Below the pieces are notes generated by a model. It saw only the letters and a program-made list of their open reading frames with translations, did no database searches and had not been told where the DNA came from. Of a DNA stretch of 6,331 bases, positions 1-5,349 are shown piece after piece. Source of the DNA: Bacteroidaceae bacterium (GTDB lineage: Bacteria > Bacteroidota > Bacteroidia > Bacteroidales > Bacteroidaceae); assembly GCA_028709135.1 (NCBI GenBank), contig JAQVXN010000117.1:1-6331 (forward strand), written 5' to 3'. The first letter of the stretch is position 1, and the number at the start of each line of letters is the position of its first letter. Both the position numbers and the translations under genes were made by a program.

Positions 1-390
1 CTCGTAATTATCAATGCCGGAACAAATGATGTAGCTGAAAATTCCTGTACCTATAATGAAGAATTAACTATAGGGAATATCATTTCAATGGTAGACATTG
101 CCAAGGCAAACAAAATAAAAGTAATCTTAACGTCCGTACTTCCTGCTGCTCAGTTTGGTTGGAGAAAAGAAATCACAGATGCACCTGCCAAAATTATTGC
201 ACTCAACACGCGGATTAAGACCTATGCCACCGCGCACAAAATCACATATGTAGACTATTTTTCTTCGTTGGTGGATACAGATGGTAAAACCCTTAACCCT
301 CGTTATTCAGACGACGGCGTTCACCCAACTGCCGCTGGTTACGATGTCATGGAACCCATTATTCTTGCTGCTATTAAGAAAGCTCTCTAA
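1..390 (+). CDS. SGNH/GDSL-type hydrolase (esterase or lipase-like), C-terminal part; 5' end outside window
   Basis: The frame is open from the first base and gives 129 residues before TAA, so the N-terminus, including the GDS block with the nucleophilic Ser, lies upstream of the window. Two SGNH signature blocks are visible. Visible residues 6-10 read AGTND, which is the block III G-x-N-D with its oxyanion-hole Asn. The segment SDDGVHPTAAGY, near visible residues 103-114, is block V with the catalytic Asp (D105) and His (H108). The stretch KVILTSVLPA between them is the usual beta strand with the 'LP' turn found before the second half of the fold. Such enzymes hydrolyse ester bonds in carbohydrates, lipids or acyl groups, and in Bacteroidales many deacetylate glycans. 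The substrate cannot be told from this part, and any signal peptide would be in the missing N-terminus. The gene converges on the glsB-like gene and shares its terminator. Confidence 0.85.
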   Translation, partial: LVIINAGTNDVAENSCTYNEELTIGNIISMVDIAKANKIKVILTSVLPAAQFGWRKEITDAPAKIIALNTRIKTYATAHKITYVDYFSSLVDTDGKTLNPRYSDDGVHPTAAGYDVMEPIILAAIKKAL

Positions 391-407
391 CACAAGCTCA
401 TGAATAT

Positions 408-447
408 GGAAGAAGCGTTACAGAATTAATTTTGTAACGCTTCTTTT
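408..447. terminator. Hairpin terminator shared by convergent genes
   Basis: An 11-base perfect stem (411-421 AGAAGCGTTAC with 434-444 GTAACGCTTCT) can be lengthened by A-T and G-T pairs on both sides. On the plus strand it runs into a short T tract (444-447). It sits between the stop of the hydrolase gene (390) and the stop of the minus-strand glsB-like gene (476). On the minus strand the tail is only weakly T-rich, so it should work best for the hydrolase gene but could stop both transcripts. Confidence 0.75.
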
Positions 448-475
448 ATGTTATCATTAAATGGCTTCAAACAAC

Positions 476-1462
476 TTACTGCTTCAGAGGCGGATTCAAT
501 ACGTCTTTCAAGACATCAATAGATTCTGGATGTTCACGAACAAAAGAATCGATATGGCGAATACGTTTTTCAGCAAGTATCTCGTCCACTGCAATCAAGA
601 TGCCCGTTTCTTCCACATTTCCAAATGTATCATTTATTGCCGTACCAAAAACACGCATCGTGGGACTTAAACCCATATAAGCATTTACTAACGGTGGTAT
701 ATTGAAGCCAAGTTTTCGCACTTCCATATTCAAAATGCGATAATCTTCCTTAAACGAATTCTCCTTAAATAAACCTTTTAAATAATCTAGATCCGTTTCC
801 AATTTCACGGCATTCATCGCAGTAACTAACTGCTCCTTATCATAAAAGTGCTTATGCAAAAAATATAAAATCATGTCACGTCCCGCACGACTAAAAGAAG
901 GATACATCGTCATCTTTCCAAAGAAATACTTCAAATTAGGCATCACAACAGTCAGAGCGCCTAAGCCATCCCATAAATTATCAAGTGCAAAAAGGCTTTT
1001 GGCTGCCGTACGTCGAGTATTCTGATATTCCAGAGTAACAAAAGAACGTCCCAATTCAATAGTTTGCGCCATGTAATTTTTCATGAAGTTATCACTGAAA
1101 TGAAACATATGAGATGTAGCAAGAATAGGCTGCCCTTTTTCGTCTATTTCGACTTCATTTCCGGGTAAATAACGATAACCACCGATAATTTCTTCGTCAT
1201 CAGGATTCCATACAATCAGCTGTTTATATGGATGCTCGCACATATCGAAATAATCCAAATCCATACTTTTCCCCGTGCCGCCTCCAGCTACACGAAATGC
1301 AATTTCACGTAAACGACCTATCTCACGAACTACATTCGGAGAATCCTCCCACGTCACAATGTATATTTCATTATGGCTTTTATTGGTGTGGCGAAGTTGC
1401 CGTTCACTAGTGAGTTCGGCCTTTAGTAATTTTTTGTCAACAGGATCAATAATTTTTTCCAT
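476..1462 (-). CDS. glsB: GNAT/hemolysin-type N-acyltransferase, glycine-lipid (commendamide-type) synthase GlsB
   Basis: The 328-residue protein belongs to the GNAT-like 'hemolysin' acyltransferase group that includes OlsB of ornithine-lipid synthesis and Bacteroides GlsB. Family knowledge: GlsB moves a 3-hydroxy-fatty acyl chain from acyl carrier protein to the amino group of glycine, giving N-acyl-3-hydroxy-glycine (commendamide), the first step to glycine lipids at the inner membrane. Seen: the N-terminal signature REIGRLREIAFRVAGGGTGK (46-65) followed by SMDLDYFD (66-73), then the strand QLIVWN (81-86), IIGGYRYLPG (92-101) and TIELGRSFV (134-142), all hallmarks of this fold. The C-terminal third (about 200-328) is a helical extension without a named domain. 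I chose ATG 1462 although the frame is open to an ATG at 1501. The longer start would overlap the end of the upstream acyltransferase by 17 bases and add 13 residues (MYIICSPITNLTV) unlike the family start, whereas 1462 leaves a clean 22-base gap. It is second in an operon with the O-acyltransferase. The assignment to GlsB rests on recognition of the family and the gene pair. Confidence 0.85.
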   Translation of the reverse strand: MEKIIDPVDKKLLKAELTSERQLRHTNKSHNEIYIVTWEDSPNVVREIGRLREIAFRVAGGGTGKSMDLDYFDMCEHPYKQLIVWNPDDEEIIGGYRYLPGNEVEIDEKGQPILATSHMFHFSDNFMKNYMAQTIELGRSFVTLEYQNTRRTAAKSLFALDNLWDGLGALTVVMPNLKYFFGKMTMYPSFSRAGRDMILYFLHKHFYDKEQLVTAMNAVKLETDLDYLKGLFKENSFKEDYRILNMEVRKLGFNIPPLVNAYMGLSPTMRVFGTAINDTFGNVEETGILIAVDEILAEKRIRHIDSFVREHPESIDVLKDVLNPPLKQ

Positions 1463-1484
1463 CACTGTAAGATTTGTTATAGGA

Positions 1485-2309
1485 CTACAAATGATATACA
1501 ATATCTTCTACATATCTTGCCCATTCCGAAGCAGAACGCGAATTATCAAAAGTTTCCCATGGAATAGGTTTTGCTACTTTTATTTCAAACGATTTATGTA
1601 CATTCTTATACATTTCATTCACTAAGAAGAGCATCGCCACATTAAATTTCAGCCCCAAAGCAGCACATATATTGGCGAGACGATAAAAAAACACCGAATT
1701 CTCTCCACTAAAATGAATGGGAACCACATCGCGATGGGTTTCAACACTTTTGGTAATGAAAGTTTTTTTCCACGGTACATCATGCACTACCCCACCGTGT
1801 CGACGGGAACAAATGCCAGCTGGAAACATCAAAATTTGCTTGTCCGAATGAAAAGTTTCCTGCACCATCTGAGGAAAACTGCGTCCTTGTACGCCTGTTT
1901 TATTAATAGGAATTCCAACAGGTCGCAAGCCAGGAAGCGTCATCAGCAGATCGTTCAGTAAATAACGAATATTACCCTCATAATGCCCACCTATCAATGC
2001 GCCCAAAGCTACTCCGTCACCGCCTCCAAGGGGGTGATTTGAAACGAAAGTATAAAGTTTACCATTATTAGGGGGGAGATTTTCTTCACCCTTTATCATA
2101 AGGCGCATATCAAGATATTTGACGCAGGATTTTAACCATTCTACTCCTACCTCCTCCTTATGTGCACTGAGAAAACGATTTACCTCGTCTTGATGGATAA
2201 TATGCTTGAGCCATGAAACGAGAAAACGAGGAACATAGCCCGCTTTTGCGCCGGCTTTTTGCTTCAATATTTTGTCAATGTCAACGATAAGATTCTTTTC
2301 TTCGGTCAT
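1485..2309 (-). CDS. glsA: PlsC-like lysophospholipid acyltransferase family protein, glycine-lipid O-acyltransferase GlsA
   Basis: The 274-residue protein is a lysophosphatidate-acyltransferase-like enzyme. Family knowledge: in Bacteroides the GlsA partner of GlsB esterifies the 3-hydroxyl of N-acyl glycine with a second fatty acid to complete the diacylated glycine lipid. Seen: block I as SNHPLGGGDGVALG (90-103), with the catalytic pair H92 and D98 separated by five residues and not the classic four. The block III counterpart is LMFPAGICSRR (160-170), with FPAG in place of FPEG, and the block IV counterpart is VVPIHFSGEN (195-204). No signal peptide is seen; the hydrophobic stretch near 205-232 could hold it at the membrane. 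The frame is open to an ATG at 2387, but those extra 26 codons run through the promoter found at 2327-2358, so I chose ATG 2309 (MTEEKNLIVDIDKIL). The gene ends in TAG and is followed 22 bases later by glsB, in the same transcript. It might instead act on another acylated amino acid. Confidence 0.83.
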   Translation of the reverse strand: MTEEKNLIVDIDKILKQKAGAKAGYVPRFLVSWLKHIIHQDEVNRFLSAHKEEVGVEWLKSCVKYLDMRLMIKGEENLPPNNGKLYTFVSNHPLGGGDGVALGALIGGHYEGNIRYLLNDLLMTLPGLRPVGIPINKTGVQGRSFPQMVQETFHSDKQILMFPAGICSRRHGGVVHDVPWKKTFITKSVETHRDVVPIHFSGENSVFFYRLANICAALGLKFNVAMLFLVNEMYKNVHKSFEIKVAKPIPWETFDNSRSASEWARYVEDIVYHL

Positions 2310-2326
2310 ATTCTTCTCGTGAACTA

Positions 2327-2358
2327 CAAAAGTACACTTTTTTTCTACAATACTCAAA
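2327..2358 (-). promoter_or_regulatory. Bacteroides-type promoter of the glsA-glsB operon
   Basis: Read on the minus strand, TTTG (2358-2355) is followed after exactly 20 bases by TACTTTTG (2334-2327), a full match to the Bacteroides -33/-7 pattern TTTG-N19-21-TAnnTTTG used by the primary sigma factor. Transcription should begin a few bases past 2327, leaving a leader of only about 12-16 bases before ATG 2309. The position argues against translation from the upstream ATG at 2387. Confidence 0.72.
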
Positions 2359-2568
2359 GCGAATAAATAAATAATCATGTACAGCACTTGAATTTCTATT
2401 TTCTCACAAATAATATATCTAGAAATATTTCCATTTCTTTTGCTTTAGCAGAAACGATTTGCTACCTTATTTTATCCTTGAATACATTCATTTTGAGAAC
2501 TCTGTGACAGATACAATTTCTTTCACCCTCTCTGAAACACATTTTTGATTAAACTTCGTACCTAATAC

Positions 2569-2599
2569 TTCAATTTTCCAAAAATAATGTCTAACTTTG
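2569..2599 (+). promoter_or_regulatory. Probable promoter of the peptide transporter gene
   Basis: TAACTTTG (2592-2599) matches the Bacteroides -7 pattern TAnnTTTG exactly. At the right distance (20 bases) upstream is TTC (2569-2571), only a partial match to the -33 TTTG. The implied leader is about 100 bases, A/T-rich, and ends in AAAAACATAAATCA before ATG 2711, with no Shine-Dalgarno sequence, as is usual in this phylum. A TTTG at 2658-2661 is another possible -33, but no good -7 follows it. Confidence 0.42.
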
Positions 2600-2710
2600 A
2601 ACCAGAAAAGACTCTTATAACTGCGCTAACACCCAGTATTCTGTAACATGAAATCAATTTGAATCACCTAGGAATATAACATTTTAATAACAATTTAAAA
2701 ACATAAATCA

Positions 2711-4372
2711 ATGTTTGAAGGACAGCCCAAAGGACTTTATGCGCTGGCGTTGGCTAATACCGGCGAGCGTTTCGGCTACTACACGATGTTAGCCATCTTC
2801 ACACTCTATCTGCAAGCTAAATTTGGTTTCTCAGCAGGAACCACAGGAATTTTCTACAGCACATTTCTGATGCTGGCATACCTGACCCCTCTCTTTGGGG
2901 GTATTGCAGCAGATAAACTCGGATATGGCAAATTAATTAAAGTTGGCATTTTTGTCATGTTTTTCGGTTACGTTCTCATGGCCCTGCCTACTTTTAAAGG
3001 GATGGCAGGTATTATCGTTATGAGTTTGGCTTTACTCCTCATTGCCTGCGGCACCGGCATGTTTAAAGGCAATCTGCAAGTTCTTGTCGGGAATTTGTAT
3101 GACAAGGCTCCCTATCAAAAGCGCAGGGACTCCGGTTTCTCCATTTTCTATATGGCGATAAATATTGGAGCTCTCTTTGCACCAACCGCCTCCGTAAAAT
3201 TAACGAACTGGATTCTGGGCATGCATGGATTCACCTACGATGGAAATATTCCGCAGCTTTGCCACCAATATTTGGACAATGCGGTAAGCATGACTCCGCA
3301 AGCTCTTCAACAGCTACACGCAGCCATTGCAACTCAGCATTTCACAGGTTCGATTTCTGATTTCTGCCAACAATACATTGACACGCTTTCTTTGAGCTAC
3401 AATGCCGGATTTAGCGTAGCCTGCTTCTCTCTGATTGCTTCTTTCCTGATTTACTGGTTATTCCGCAACACTTATAAAGATGCTGATTACAATAGTAAAA
3501 CAGCTGCGGCCAAAGGCGAACCTGAAGTAGAGCTTTCTCCTGCAGAGACGAAACAAAGAATTATAGCCCTGATACTTGTCTTTATTGTAGTCATTTTCTT
3601 CTGGATGAGTTTCCACCAAAACGGACTGTCACTAACCTACTTTGCCCGCGACTACACCACCAACATAGCCACCGGAGCAACACGCTTTGGATTTGATGTC
3701 ACAAACATTGTTGCTGCCATCCTTATGGTTTATGGACTTTTCGGCATTTTTCAAAGCAAAACCTCTAAAGGGAAAATCATCGGATCAGCCCTGACCATTC
3801 TGCCTCTCATCTATATTATTGTGAACATGAATGGCATGGAGGACAAAATAGTATTTATGCCTCAAATATTCCAACAGTTCAATCCTTCTTTCGTTGTTGG
3901 TTTAACCCCTTTTTCCTTAGCTATTTTCGGTTATTTGGCCTCAAAAGGAAAAGAACCCAGCGCTCCGCGCAAAATTGCGTATGGAATGCTTGTTGCTGCC
4001 GCCGCTTACTGTCTCATGGCCTTTGGCAGCTTCAACCTACCATCACCCAACGAAGTGAAAGCCGGTGTCACCTTTACCCCCGTACAACCCACATTACTGA
4101 TCGGAACTTATCTCATATTAACGTTTGGAGAGCTCTTGCTCAGTCCGATGGGAATTAGCTTTGTCAGCAAAGTAGCACCACCTAAATATAAAGGAACCAT
4201 GATGGGTGGGTAGTTTGTTGCCACTGCTATTGGCAATGAGCTGTCCAGCGTCACGGGCTTTTTATGGGGAGACATCCCATTGTGGGCCGTTTGGAGCGTA
4301 CTTATTACGGTTTGCATCATTTCCTTTATTTTCATGATGACTATGATGAAACGATTGGAAAAGGTTTCCTGA
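2711..4372 (+). pseudogene. POT/PTR2-family proton-dependent di-/tripeptide transporter, interrupted by an in-frame TAG
   Basis: The frame encodes 500 residues to a TAG at 4211-4213. It then continues in the same frame for 52 more codons to TGA at 4370-4372, so the intact protein would have 553 residues, typical of bacterial POT transporters. Seen: the N-terminal motif NTGERFGYYTM (16-26), corresponding to ExxERFxYY with Asn in place of the first Glu; FGGIAADKLGYGK (62-74), the first cytoplasmic loop; GTGMFKGNLQVLVGNLYD (114-131); and the PTR2 signature RRDSGFSIFYMAINIGALFAP (138-158). A polar stretch of about 55 residues (about 170-225) lies between membrane segments. The break falls in KYKGTMMGG-stop-FVATAIGN, where the family has a Trp (MGxWF), so one base change TGG to TAG explains it. 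The lost tail (FVATAIGNELSSV, then a hydrophobic span to MMKRLEKVS) contains the last membrane segment or two. The truncated product is probably non-functional unless the stop is suppressed or is a sequencing error. As a working protein it would carry short peptides with protons across the inner membrane. Confidence 0.85.
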
Positions 4373-4399
4373 ACAAAACATTCCAACATAAAATAAAGC

Positions 4400-4429
4400 A
4401 AACGGACAACTTTCAAAAGTTGTCCGTTT
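4400..4429 (+). terminator. Hairpin terminator after the peptide transporter
   Basis: A perfect 14-base inverted repeat (4400-4413 AAACGGACAACTTT with 4416-4429 AAAGTTGTCCGTTT) has almost no loop. It starts 28 bases after the restored TGA stop of the transporter frame, and 187 bases after the premature TAG. Its place right after the longer frame supports 4370-4372 as the original end of the gene. The 3' arm ends in TTT but no longer T run follows. It is symmetric, so it may also block transcription coming from the right. Confidence 0.72.
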
Positions 4430-4466
4430 ACGTATCGTCTGATTACATTTGCCTTTAGAAAAGTGT

Positions 4467-4497
4467 GCTCAGTCCGTAAAGTTGGGGATTTAACAAA
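4467..4497 (+). repeat. Left terminal inverted repeat of the MITE-like element
   Basis: It pairs with 5020-5050 on the other strand over 31 bases with one mismatch (C at 4475 where the other copy has A). The match stops sharply on the inner side, and the transposase-like ATG follows at once at 4498. Confidence 0.9.
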
Positions 4498-4608
4498 ATG
4501 CAGTTATTAGAAATCGCCCATTTAATGCTTCCGCCGGGGTTCATGACTTATTTCAAGGTAGCTAAAATAGATCCAACTCAGAAAGAGTATGGATTCGTTT
4601 ACCATTAA
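4498..4608 (+). pseudogene. N-terminal remnant of an ISAon1/ISL3-type transposase
   Basis: An ATG directly inside the left inverted repeat opens a 36-residue frame, beginning MQLLEIAHLMLPPGFMTYF and ending at TAA 4606-4608. Its pattern (short leucine-rich helix, L-L-P-x-G, then YF and a charged beta strand KVAKIDPTQKEYGFVYH) resembles the start of the small N-terminal protein that precedes the main transposase in ISAon1-type elements of Bacteroidetes. That protein is usually well over 100 residues, and here neither the remainder nor the catalytic DDE protein is present. The nearness to the terminal repeat fits an insertion sequence that lost its middle. Recognition is from memory of the family pattern, without an alignment. 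Confidence 0.5.
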
Positions 4609-4841
4609 ATATTTTGGTAACAACAGATTCTTCTGAGCTCCGCATCAATCTGAAAAAGGCGAATTTTAAAGGATTCAATTACATTCTCTGTTTTTTAAAC
4701 AGCATTTCATAGGTCGGGACTTTAACCAGGCAGCAACACTTCACCTCGTAGGGTCTTTGATACACTTGATACTTTTCGTTATTTGGCTGAAATTCTATGC
4801 GGATAGAGTGTTTTCAATGAAAGATTACTTCTCATTCTATG

Positions 4842-4921
4842 TGACGCGGTGCGTTTCTTTGGTGACGCGACGCGTTTTTTTCATGACGCACTGCGTTTCT
4901 TTTGTGACGCACTGCGTCACC
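4842..4921. repeat. Four tandem 21-base hairpin repeats (TGACGCnnnGCGT)
   Basis: Copies start at 4842, 4863, 4884 and 4905, exactly 21 bases apart. Each has the small dyad ACGC-nnn-GCGT. The first three are followed by T-rich spacers (TTCTTT, TTTTTTT, TTCTTTT), and the fourth closes as a perfect dyad, TGACGC-ACT-GCGTCA. The first copy can also pair with the fourth (GTGACGCGGTGCG with CGCACTGCGTCAC, one G-T pair), which would fold the whole block into one long hairpin. The block is clearly GC-richer than its surroundings. Possible roles are serial weak terminators, a protein-binding array or part of the element's transposition machinery; the sequence does not decide. Confidence 0.88.
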
Positions 4922-5019
4922 AACTTTGATTGAGCATGTGAAAATTTGGGAAACACGATCAAATCAATTCTTTGAAAGCAACGAGTTTATTTTACGTTCT
5001 GAGCACTGAATCGGAACAA

Positions 5020-5050
5020 TTTGTTAAATCCCCAACTTTACTGACTGAGC
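5020..5050 (-). repeat. Right terminal inverted repeat of the MITE-like element
   Basis: It is the reverse complement of 4467-4497 with one difference. The outermost base following it (C at 5051) would extend it to GGCTC when read inwards on the minus strand. Confidence 0.9.
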
Positions 5051-5349
5051 CATATTCTTACTTTAATGTTATAGCTCATACTTTTTTGAAGCCTCTCACA
5101 AGTTCGCATTTGTAAAAACTATGAGGCCACTTGTTTAAACGATGAGGCCATTCGTCAAAAATACAACAAAGAAATTTTGAAATAAGTCTGCTTCATGAAA
5201 AAATTTCAAGGATAAAATTTCATCACGGCTCCCCGCAGGACTCGCTTGCTGATCATTTTCTAAGCAATATCACCGAGAAATTTTATAAAGGCACATTAAA
5301 AGGTCTCTATTCTCAAAATCTCTGAAGCGGAAAACCGACAGAAGACAAA
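5051..5349. other. Non-coding spacer between the mobile element and the MFS gene, with a short 21-base repeat
   Basis: No reading frame with protein character is seen in this 299-base stretch. It holds two 21-base direct repeats (see 5121-5162) and small A/T-rich inverted repeats (GAAATTTT at 5171-5178 against AAAATTTC at 5200-5207 and again at 5214-5221). No convincing terminator for the minus-strand MFS gene lies directly after its stop at 5350. Confidence 0.55.
5121..5162 (+). repeat. Two tandem 21-base repeats (ATGAGGCCA...)
   Basis: Copies at 5121-5141 and 5142-5162 share ATGAGGCCA, a GT and an A-rich end at the same spacing. A degenerate third copy may precede them at 5100-5120 (about 13 of 21 bases alike). 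The period equals that of the repeats inside the neighbouring mobile element, but the sequences are unrelated. Confidence 0.55.

Larger units (their letters stand above)
2310..2710. other. Divergent intergenic region between glsA and the peptide transporter
   Basis: No coding frame of note lies in these 401 bases, which are very AT-rich. The region holds the glsA promoter at its left end and a likely promoter for the transporter gene at 2569-2599. A perfect 10-base palindrome, GAAATATTTC (2422-2431), lies in between and could be a small operator, but one copy proves little. I see no riboswitch fold, tRNA or strong hairpin. Confidence 0.6.
4467..5050. mobile_element. MITE-like non-autonomous element with 31-base terminal inverted repeats
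   Basis: The 584-base segment is bounded by inverted repeats that match at 30 of 31 bases, beginning GCTCAGTC and including AAGTTGGGGATTTAACAAA. It starts with a short transposase-like reading frame (4498-4608), but the remaining interior encodes no complete transposase and holds four 21-base hairpin repeats. The right repeat extended by one base reads GGCTC from the outside, which resembles the GGCTC-type ends of ISL3-family elements; the left end reads TGCTC. No direct target duplication is visible: the eight bases outside read GAAAAGTG on the left and ATATTCTT on the right. The element lies in the space between two convergent genes and interrupts neither. I infer an internally deleted relative of an ISAon1/ISL3-type insertion sequence. 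The family is less certain than the element itself. Confidence 0.72.

Noticed and set aside
1228..1961. Plus-strand frames of 60-116 codons within the gls operon
   Set aside because: They are antisense to two well-supported acyltransferase genes and their translations look random.
4211..4213. TAG read as an amino acid (code change or pyrrolysine-like recoding)
   Set aside because: The glsA-like gene in this same window ends in TAG at a sensible family length, and no recoding element is seen. A point mutation TGG to TAG is simpler.
4108..4416. 102-codon minus-strand frame across the end of the transporter
   Set aside because: It is antisense to the conserved POT reading frame and its terminator and has no family features, so it is a shadow frame.
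4458..5059. Target-site duplication flanking the inverted repeats
   Set aside because: The eight bases outside each end (GAAAAGTG and ATATTCTT) do not match, and I found no shorter convincing repeat.
4842..5162. CRISPR array
   Set aside because: Repeats are directly adjacent at 21 bases with no spacers of 30-40 bases, and no cas genes are present.
5222..5255. tRNA 3' end or attachment site on the minus strand (CGAGTCCTGCGGGGAGC)
   Set aside because: It resembles a T-arm plus acceptor strand, but the loop is too short, the TTC is missing and no matching 5' acceptor or anticodon arm is found.
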